Positions 1-4,864 of a stretch of DNA of 5,597 nt are shown here, piece by piece. The position numbers were made by a program, and so were the translations under genes. This stretch comes from an uncultured Sphingomonas sp. (GTDB lineage: Bacteria; Pseudomonadota; Alphaproteobacteria; Sphingomonadales; Sphingomonadaceae), in contig CADCWB010000153.1 in assembly GCA_902806295.1 (NCBI GenBank), positions 1-5,597 of the forward strand. Direction: 5' to 3'. Positions within the stretch are counted from its first letter, which is position 1; each line of letters starts with the position of its first letter. The notes under the pieces were generated by a model. The model saw only the letters and a list, made by a program, of their open reading frames with translations. It searched no databases and was not told the origin of the DNA.

Positions 1-23
1 GGACCTTCGTGCCCACTGCCGGT

Positions 24-52
24 ATGTCCGCTGTTGATGGGCGAGCGGACAT
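24..52. repeat. Perfect 9-bp inverted repeat, possible hairpin
   Basis: ATGTCCGCT at 24-32 is the exact reverse complement of AGCGGACAT at 44-52, with an 11-base spacer. Neither strand shows a T-run after it, so a simple intrinsic terminator is not supported. It could be a protein-binding palindrome, an RNA hairpin at the end of a transcript, or a copy of a dispersed intergenic palindrome. The sequence alone does not decide among these. Confidence 0.6.
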
Positions 53-236
53 CGCTGACCAACAGACGAGATCGGCGGCTTTGCGCCCATGTCGGTCATG
101 AACTGGCCGCAGGCGCCATCCCGAAACCGGACATCCTGTACTCGCCCGTAGGTGGCCGAGATGGGCCGCACCCGGCGGTTCCGGCCTGCGGTTCGGGACC
201 CCGTTCCGGGGCGGAGAGCGGACCTACCTGACCAAC
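44..236. repeat. Imperfect 20-bp direct repeat pair (44-63 and 217-236)
   Basis: Both copies read AGCGGAC, then four mostly different bases, then CTGACCAAC, giving 17 of 20 matching positions. GGGCG also precedes each copy, 0 or 3 bases before it. The first copy overlaps the right arm of the inverted repeat at 24-52; the second copy has no matching left arm. This looks like two decayed copies of one intergenic element, or a duplicated site. The function is unknown. Confidence 0.5.
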
Positions 237-332
237 CGCCGGAACCGCCACCGAGCGCGGTATCGCTTGGATTGGGCACGGCCGCTAGGGCCCTCGAGCC
301 CCCACCAGGTCCTCTCCAGAGGAGCCCCCGGG

Positions 333-1223
333 TTAGAGTTCACACCGCGGTTCAGCCAAGCCGCGGACTCCAAGACCCTCGACGGCAAAGAGTCCGCCGG
401 CATCCTCGGCCGTGTCCTCGAAGCGCACGCTTTTCGAGATGGACGTCACGTACAACACGTCGAGATCGGGGCCACCGAATGCCAGGCTGGTCGGGTAGCG
501 CACGGGGAACTCGAACTGCATGACGAGGCGGCCGACGGGATCGAAGCGGGCGATGGTGCCGGTGCGGACAAGCGCCGACCATATATGGCCTTCCGCATCC
601 ACCGTTGCACCGTCGGGCGCCGTGCCAAGAGCGCGCAGATCCGCGAAGACACGCTTGTTGCGGGGCGTGCCGCTGAGCGTGTCATAGTCATACGTCCAGA
701 TGGTCTGCCGCGAGCTGTCCGCGAGGTAGAAGGTGTGGCCGTCGGGGCTGAAACAGGGGCCGTTGGACGTCGCTATGTCGCCGACGAGCGGCATCACCGT
801 ACCGTCCGGGTTGAGGCGGAAGAGACCGCCGACCACGGGTTCCTCCTCGCCGCGATGCAGATGCATGGTCCCGGCCAGGAAGCGGCCCTGCCGATCGGTC
901 TTGCCGTCGTTCAGCCGGACATTCGGATTGCCCAGGCCCAGCAGCGCGAAAGGCGTGGTCAGACCGGTTGCGAAGTCATGGCGGTGAAAGCCATCCTGCA
1001 GCGACAGGATCGCACCGCCCGAGCGGCAGAGCGACATCGAGCCGATCGGTGCCGGCACCGCGTAGTCCTGCCGCTCCCCATTGACCGGATCCAGCCGGTG
1101 GACCACGCCGGCGAGTGAATCGATCCAGAACAGGCGCCGGGTCTCGGCGTCCCAGATCGGGCCCTCACCCAGGCGATCCCTGGTGGTGCCCACGCGAGTG
1201 ATGCGGATATCGGCGGCACGCAT
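333..1223 (-). CDS. SMP-30/gluconolactonase family lactonase
   Basis: The 296-residue product matches the usual length of the SMP-30/gluconolactonase/LRE family, six-bladed beta-propellers that use a divalent metal to hydrolyse sugar lactones or related esters. The expected landmarks are present in order: LGEGPIWD with metal ligand E20, RLNDGK at 103-108 (substrate-side R103 and N105), TSNG with N154, and APDG with D204, the metal ligand and presumed acid/base. There is no signal peptide, so it should be cytoplasmic. The ATG at 1223 lies 3 bases after the receptor stop codon at 1227 and has only a weak Shine-Dalgarno, which suggests translational coupling. The family is clear. The substrate is not: a lactone made by the neighbouring oxygenase or taken up with the receptor's help is only an inference. 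TAA stop at 335-333. Confidence 0.93.
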   Translation of the reverse strand: MRAADIRITRVGTTRDRLGEGPIWDAETRRLFWIDSLAGVVHRLDPVNGERQDYAVPAPIGSMSLCRSGGAILSLQDGFHRHDFATGLTTPFALLGLGNPNVRLNDGKTDRQGRFLAGTMHLHRGEEEPVVGGLFRLNPDGTVMPLVGDIATSNGPCFSPDGHTFYLADSSRQTIWTYDYDTLSGTPRNKRVFADLRALGTAPDGATVDAEGHIWSALVRTGTIARFDPVGRLVMQFEFPVRYPTSLAFGGPDLDVLYVTSISKSVRFEDTAEDAGGLFAVEGLGVRGLAEPRCEL

Positions 1224-1226
1224 GGC

Positions 1227-2222
1227 TCAATCCAGCCGGAGATCGATCGCGCGGATCAAGGCACCCCAGATCTCGCGCTCGCTGTCGATCACTTGGCGGA
1301 ACTCGTCAGGCGAGTTGCCCTGCAGCTCGGCGCCCTGCGCGGCGAACTGGCGCGTCAACTCGTCGGCGCGCTGCGCGCGATGGATGGCGTCGATCTGCCG
1401 CGCCAGGATGGGCTGCGGCGTGCCCTTCGGCGCGAAGATGCCGTACCAGTAGGACATGGCGATATCGCCGTAGCCCTGTTCGGCCAGAGGCCGGACATTC
1501 GGCAGCATCGGGACAGGGCGATCGGCGGTGATCCCGAGCGCCTTGATCCGGTTGGTGTTCACCATCTCGGCATGCGCGGGCAAGCCATCGAAGGCGAGCT
1601 TGATGTCGCCGTTCATCAGCATCTGCTGCATGCCCAGCGAGCCGCGATAGGAGACGTCGGTCATCCGGATGCCGGTGGCCCGCTTCATCCGCTCGCCGCA
1701 GAGATGCCCGATCGAGCCGCGATTGGCGCCATAGTGGATCGGGTCACGCTGGGCGTTCGCCCATCGCAGCAGATCCGGGATGGTGTCCGCAGGCACGTCG
1801 TTACTCACATAGAGCACCATGTGCGCCCGCATCGCCATGGTCATCGCTTCGAACTGCTCAAGACGCACCGGCGGCTGCGCGTAGAGATTGGGCAGCGTGG
1901 CGAAGGTGGAGGAGGAGGTGAGCAGGATGGTCTCGCCATCCGGCCGCGACTGCGCGACATGCGCCGCGGCGATCACGGTGTTCGCGCCGGGCCGGTTGTC
2001 CACCACCACAGGTTGGTCAAGGATCGGATGCATCGCCGCGCCCAGGCGGCGTGCGAGGATGTCGGGCTCGCTGCCGGGGGCGAAGGGCACCACGATGCGG
2101 ATCGGGCGGCCTTGCGCTGCAGCGCGACGAGCCAGGCCGAGCACGAAAGGCGCAGCCAGCAAGCCGCGCCGACCGAGGCGCAACGCGCTCGTCGGGGCAC
2201 CAGGACTGCGATATCTCGCCAT
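1227..2222 (-). CDS. Bug-family (TTT) periplasmic solute-binding receptor, copy 1
   Basis: The 331-residue product is a tripartite tricarboxylate transporter receptor of the Bug family. The N-terminus has a Tat-like signal (LGRRGLLAAPFVLGL, 16-30) with likely cleavage after ARRAAA, so export to the periplasm is expected. Mature landmarks: PIRIVVPF (40-47), the ligand-loop motif GSEPD (50-54), QPVVVDNRPGA (70-80), LTSSSTF (101-107), DVSYRG (189-194), GDIKLAFDGL (205-214) and YWYGIFAP (259-266). Family members usually have a GGxxD-type loop; here the second Gly is Ser and Glu-Pro precedes the Asp. Bug proteins bind carboxylates and other small organic molecules in a Venus-flytrap cleft. No TctA or TctB membrane subunit is in view, which is common for orphan Bug genes. 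It is a paralogue of the receptor at 3849-4832. The ATG is supported by a GGGAGGAA ribosome site. Confidence 0.93.
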   Translation of the reverse strand: MARYRSPGAPTSALRLGRRGLLAAPFVLGLARRAAAQGRPIRIVVPFAPGSEPDILARRLGAAMHPILDQPVVVDNRPGANTVIAAAHVAQSRPDGETILLTSSSTFATLPNLYAQPPVRLEQFEAMTMAMRAHMVLYVSNDVPADTIPDLLRWANAQRDPIHYGANRGSIGHLCGERMKRATGIRMTDVSYRGSLGMQQMLMNGDIKLAFDGLPAHAEMVNTNRIKALGITADRPVPMLPNVRPLAEQGYGDIAMSYWYGIFAPKGTPQPILARQIDAIHRAQRADELTRQFAAQGAELQGNSPDEFRQVIDSEREIWGALIRAIDLRLD

Positions 2223-2225
2223 CAG

Positions 2226-2233
2226 TTCCTCCC
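2226..2233 (-). promoter_or_regulatory. Ribosome binding site of receptor copy 1
   Basis: On the minus strand GGGAGGAA ends 3 bases before the ATG at 2222; its GGAGG core is 5 bases from the start. This fixes the start and gives the full signal peptide. Confidence 0.75.
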
Positions 2234-2393
2234 GATGCTCAACGCCACGAAGCCGTCCGAGCGGCCACCGCCGGAGGCGGCGCGGAGGGCGCCAGCCCGG
2301 AGCGGCCTTGATTGGATCGCTGCCCGATGTCCCCGACCAGGCGAAGAGTGGTTCGAGACCTCCTTCGTCACGACTCCACCCTCTCGAGTTTCA

Positions 2394-2410
2394 GGGTCTC
2401 CGTCAGACCC
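2394..2410 (-). terminator. Hairpin after the flavin reductase gene, weak terminator candidate
   Basis: GGGTCT and AGACCC form a perfect 6-bp stem with a 5-base loop, beginning 21 bases past the reductase TAA stop. There is no T-run on the minus strand after it, so it is not a textbook intrinsic terminator. It may instead attenuate, protect the 3' end of the upstream message, or be incidental. It lies in the 209-base gap (2223-2431), which also carries a smaller GC-rich stem at 2268-2280 and an open frame of up to 66 codons. I found no clear -35/-10 promoter there. Confidence 0.3.
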
Positions 2411-2431
2411 GGTGCGGTTCACTCTTGCCGG

Positions 2432-3442
2432 TTACGCTGGCCTCAGACGCTCATAGAGATGCTCGAGCACTCGGCGCGCTGCGGCGATATCCTGCTTGGA
2501 GATGCCGTTCAGGTGCTCGGACTCGAACCGCTCGACATGCCCGGTCAGTCTCGAGCACAATGCCCGACCGGCATCTGTCAGCGCATAGGCGCCGTCGTTC
2601 GCCGCCACGAAGTGCCTGTCCACCAAGCCGGGAAGCGCGTCCTCGATGGAAGCCGGTGGCAGGACCGTGCGGCGGACGATCTCCTCCATGGACAGGGCAT
2701 CGGCAGCGCTAAGCGCGAAGACGGTCCGGCTCTGGGCGAGGTTGAGCCCTTCCGACTGTCGGTACCGGTCGAACGCGTCCGATGCGTACATTTCCACGTA
2801 GGCCAGAAGCCCCATCAGACGCAAATCCCGCGCCTGGCGCTTGCCTCCAGCGCCCGACGGCGGCGCTGGGCCGGCCAGCAGCCTCGGATGGTCATCCGCC
2901 ACCGCGTACCGGCCTTGGGCGTAGAGGAGCGGGTTGCCGGGAAAGCGCGCGTAGCGCCTCACTCGACCGACAAGGATGATGTGGTCGCCGCCGTCCAAGA
3001 CCGCTTCCGTCGCGCACTCGATGAGCGCCAGTATTCCGGGAAGGGTCGGCGATCCGAGGCAGCCAGGCCGCCACTCGACATCCTTGAACTTGTCCTCGGC
3101 CGGGGTGGAAAAACGCTGGGAGATGTCGATCTGATCGGCCTTGAGGATGTTGACCGCGAAGTGCTCGGAGCGTCTGAAGGCCGAACAGCTCCGCGACGCT
3201 AGAGCGATGGACCACAGGACGAGTGGCGGGTCCAGCGACAATGAGGAGAACGAACTGGCCGTCACACCGACCGGGTTGCCTTGCCAGACCGTCGTGATCA
3301 CGGTGACGCCGGTCGGGAACTGGCCGAGGCACCGCCTGAAAGCCCGCTGGTCCGCCGATGGATCCCCGTGCTCCACGGCATCCGTTCGCGGCAGCGCCAT
3401 CATGGTCGCTGCTCCACCATCGTGCCCAGGATCCGCCACCAT
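2432..3442 (-). CDS. Flavin reductase with C-terminal MarR-like domain (C1-type monooxygenase reductase)
   Basis: The 336-residue product has two parts. Residues about 33-185 are a flavin reductase-like FMN-binding domain: FRRCLGQFPTGVTVIT (35-50), GVTASSFSSLSLDPPLVLWS (59-78), HFAVNIL (94-100), DKFKDVEW (117-124), GGDHIILVGRV (151-161). After a Pro/Gly-rich linker (186-204), residues about 207-336 resemble a MarR-type winged helix, with ALTDAGR at 287-293 in the wing. This order and size match the reductase component C1 of Acinetobacter 4-hydroxyphenylacetate hydroxylase, where NAD(P)H reduces FMN for a separate oxygenase and the MarR-like domain controls activity in response to substrate. 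By analogy it would feed the LLM monooxygenase at 4865-5597. Direct DNA binding is possible but less likely. GGGGAGGG lies 7 bases before the ATG; the nearby alternatives M14/M15 lack this. TAA stop. Confidence 0.9.
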   Translation of the reverse strand: MVADPGHDGGAATMMALPRTDAVEHGDPSADQRAFRRCLGQFPTGVTVITTVWQGNPVGVTASSFSSLSLDPPLVLWSIALASRSCSAFRRSEHFAVNILKADQIDISQRFSTPAEDKFKDVEWRPGCLGSPTLPGILALIECATEAVLDGGDHIILVGRVRRYARFPGNPLLYAQGRYAVADDHPRLLAGPAPPSGAGGKRQARDLRLMGLLAYVEMYASDAFDRYRQSEGLNLAQSRTVFALSAADALSMEEIVRRTVLPPASIEDALPGLVDRHFVAANDGAYALTDAGRALCSRLTGHVERFESEHLNGISKQDIAAARRVLEHLYERLRPA

Positions 3443-3449
3443 CTTCTTG

Positions 3450-3457
3450 CCCTCCCC
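3450..3457 (-). promoter_or_regulatory. Ribosome binding site of the flavin reductase gene
   Basis: On the minus strand GGGGAGGG is followed by 7 bases and then the ATG at 3442. It selects this start over the in-frame methionines 14 and 15 codons further on. Confidence 0.75.
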
Positions 3458-3490
3458 GTTCCGCGGGCCCCGGCCGTTGCCGGCGAAGCT

Positions 3491-3781
3491 TCAGTCGTAT
3501 TCGATGTGGGCCCGCAGCGCCCCGCTGGCGTCCGTCCAACCTTTGCCGGCGGCGTAGGCGACGGTCGCGGCGAAATCCTCGTTCCAGCCGGGCGGGACGT
3601 CTCCGGCCAGGCCGCGCACCCGCTCCGGCGCGATCCAGGCATGGCCGGGCCCATCCATCCGTCCAAGCTCCGCCAGTGCCGCGCGGGCCGACTCCGTGGC
3701 CGGCATGCTGATGCTGAAGCGGCGCAGGTCGGTTGCGTCGCGTAGGCGGACGGACCCGTCCCCCTCGATGCGGATGATCAC
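3491..3781 (-). CDS. Small conserved-looking protein of unknown function
   Basis: I do not recognise this gene. From the GTG at 3781 it encodes 96 residues ending with TGA at 3491, with 48 bases to the reductase start. The N-terminal part (IRIEGDGSVRLRD, 3-15) looks like a beta-hairpin; the middle contains an alanine-rich helix (31-40) and the segment GHAWIAPERVRGL (46-58); the C-terminal part, FAATVAYAAGKGWTDASGAL (70-89) followed by RAHIE, looks like a helix and a short turn. It has three Trp, no Cys, slight net negative charge, no signal peptide and no membrane segment, so it is likely cytoplasmic. Its place between receptor and reductase genes on the same strand suggests co-expression with the oxygenase system. 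The start is uncertain: in-frame TTG codons at 3868 and 3841 would lengthen it, but they lie inside or against the preceding gene and add a Trp/Cys-rich tail unlike the rest. AAGGG lies about 9 bases before the GTG. Confidence 0.7.
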   Translation of the reverse strand: MIIRIEGDGSVRLRDATDLRRFSISMPATESARAALAELGRMDGPGHAWIAPERVRGLAGDVPPGWNEDFAATVAYAAGKGWTDASGALRAHIEYD

Positions 3782-3782
3782 G

Positions 3783-3832
3783 CTACCCAGCCCTTCGCGG
3801 GTCTTGGCACGGATGCACGATGGCTCCTCCCC
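3783..3832 (-). promoter_or_regulatory. Strong ribosome site with an 11-codon reading frame ending one base before the small gene
   Basis: On the minus strand GGGGAGGA (3832-3825) has its GGAGG core exactly 7 bases from a GTG at 3818. That GTG opens VHPCQDPRRAG and stops at TAG 3785-3783; one base later is the GTG (3781) proposed as start of the small gene. The frames differ, so the best ribosome site in this gap does not serve the small protein directly. A translated leader that hands ribosomes on to the GTG is one reading. Others are a rare ATC start in frame at 3814, a single-base error or mutation, or simple chance. Confidence 0.35.
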
Positions 3833-3848
3833 TGTCCGCAACCATCCG

Positions 3849-4832
3849 TCAGCCCAGCCGCAGGCCAATCTTTCGGATCAGCTCGCCCCAGCGCTCGCGC
3901 TCCTCGGCGACCATGGCGGTGAACTCCGCCGGTGCGTTGCCTCTCAGCTCCGCCCCCTGGGCCAGCATTTGCTCGAACAACCGCGACTCGGCCAGCGCGG
4001 CGTGGGCGGCCGCCACTATCCGGCGCATCACCGGCTCCGGGATGCCCGCGGGCGCGAACAGGCCGTACCAGTAGGGCTGGGCCACGTCGGGGAAGCCGGA
4101 CTCGGCGAAGGTGGGCACCTCGGGCAGCGCCGGCACGCGCCGCTCGCCGGTCACCGCGATCGCGCGGATCTCGCCGTTGCGCACCAGGCCGATATATGCG
4201 GCCAGGCCGTCGAAGGTGATGGCGACGTCGCCGCGCATCAGCATCTGCTGGGCCGCCGGCGTGCCGCGGTAGGAGACGTCCATCATCCGGATGCCCGTCA
4301 CCTGCATCATCCGTTCCCCGGAGAGGTGCGCGACCAGGCCGACATTGGCGGCGTAGGGCATGGGGTGCGGCTGGCTGCGCGCGTAGTCCACCACGTCGGC
4401 CACCGTGCGCACCGGCAGCCGCGGGTTGGCGTAGAGCGCGAGCTGGCCCCGCATCAGCAAGGTGAGAGGCTGGAACTGCTCGACCCGGAACGGAAGGTTG
4501 GCGAAGAGGTGCGGCGTCACGCAGAAGGTGGAGGAGGAGGTCAGCAGCAGCGTGTAGCCGTCCGGCCGCTGCTGCGATACGTGCTCGGCCGCGACCACGC
4601 TGGCGGCGCCGACGCGGTTGTCCACCACCACCGGCTGGCCGAGGCTCGCCTGCATCGACGTCGCCATGGCGCGGGCCAGGAGGTCGGGCTCGCTGCCCGC
4701 GGTGAACGCCACCACCAGTCGGATGGGACGGGTCGGCCACGCCTCCTGGGCCGCGGCGGGGCCGGCCGCCAGCAGCCCCGCCAACGCCATCGCGCCGAGG
4801 GCACGGCGGCCGAGCGCATGCGCACCGGACAT
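3849..4832 (-). CDS. Bug-family (TTT) periplasmic solute-binding receptor, copy 2
   Basis: The 327-residue product is a second Bug-type receptor. The signal peptide (LGRRALGAMALAGLLAAG, 7-24) ends in PAAAQE, with likely cleavage after residue 28; the arginine pair makes either Tat or Sec export possible. Landmarks in order: PTRPIRLVVAF (33-43), GSEPD (46-50), QPVVVDNRVGA (66-76), LTSSSTF (97-103), SGERM (171-175), DVSYRG (185-190), GDVAITFDGL (201-210), PYWYGLFAP (253-261). It aligns without gaps to the receptor at 1227-2222 over 293 residues, about half of them identical by hand count, including the uncommon GSEPD loop, so the two likely bind related ligands. Its start lies 32 bases after the monooxygenase stop, consistent with an operon. 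GGGAGGA 7 bases before the ATG supports the start; TGA stop at 3851-3849. Confidence 0.93.
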   Translation of the reverse strand: MSGAHALGRRALGAMALAGLLAAGPAAAQEAWPTRPIRLVVAFTAGSEPDLLARAMATSMQASLGQPVVVDNRVGAASVVAAEHVSQQRPDGYTLLLTSSSTFCVTPHLFANLPFRVEQFQPLTLLMRGQLALYANPRLPVRTVADVVDYARSQPHPMPYAANVGLVAHLSGERMMQVTGIRMMDVSYRGTPAAQQMLMRGDVAITFDGLAAYIGLVRNGEIRAIAVTGERRVPALPEVPTFAESGFPDVAQPYWYGLFAPAGIPEPVMRRIVAAAHAALAESRLFEQMLAQGAELRGNAPAEFTAMVAEERERWGELIRKIGLRLG

Positions 4833-4839
4833 CTTGTTG

Positions 4840-4846
4840 TCCTCCC
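4840..4846 (-). promoter_or_regulatory. Ribosome binding site of receptor copy 2
   Basis: On the minus strand GGGAGGA is followed by 7 bases and then the ATG at 4832. It sits in the 32-base gap after the monooxygenase stop codon. Confidence 0.78.
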
Positions 4847-4864
4847 TCGGAACCAGCCGCCAGC

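Larger units (their letters stand above)
1..332. other. Intergenic region without a convincing gene
   Basis: This stretch lies downstream of the SMP-30 gene, which reads towards it. The short open frames here are arginine- and proline-rich, have no recognisable protein motif, and look like chance frames of GC-rich DNA. I saw no tRNA-like fold. What it does hold is structure: a perfect 9-bp inverted repeat at 24-32/44-52, an imperfect 20-bp direct repeat at 44-63 and 217-236, and a small hairpin at 199-211 (CCCCG, loop TTC, CGGGG). A 5-bp stem with a 4-base loop at 310-323 sits just past the SMP-30 stop codon, but it has no T-run and is weak as a terminator. Confidence 0.6.

Noticed and set aside
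1..332. tRNA, CRISPR or mobile element in the gene-free left end
   Set aside because: No cloverleaf, no regularly spaced repeats, and no transposase remnants or terminal repeats with target duplications were seen; only the two-copy motif and small hairpins are present.
267..1118. Plus-strand open frame of 283 codons opposite the SMP-30 gene
   Set aside because: The minus-strand frame has all SMP-30 landmarks; the plus frame has none and is an antisense shadow.
1293..2456. Plus-strand open frame of 387 codons opposite receptor copy 1
   Set aside because: Same cause: composition is His/Arg/Gly-rich, no motif, and it shadows a strongly supported receptor gene, running on into the intergenic gap.
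2312..3202. Plus-strand open frame of 296 codons opposite the reductase
   Set aside because: No protein motif; the opposite frame has both a flavin reductase and a MarR-like domain.
3491..3868. Longer version of the small gene starting at TTG 3868 (125 residues)
   Set aside because: The start lies inside the end of the receptor gene, and the extra 29 residues are Trp/Cys/Gly-rich and unlike the rest. The GTG at 3781 is preferred, with the uncertainty noted.
3778..4740. Minus-strand open frame of 320 codons in another frame of receptor copy 2
   Set aside because: Low-complexity Arg/Ala/Gly/Pro product; the true frame has a signal peptide and all Bug motifs. Only its last ten codons matter, as a possible short frame touching the small gene start.
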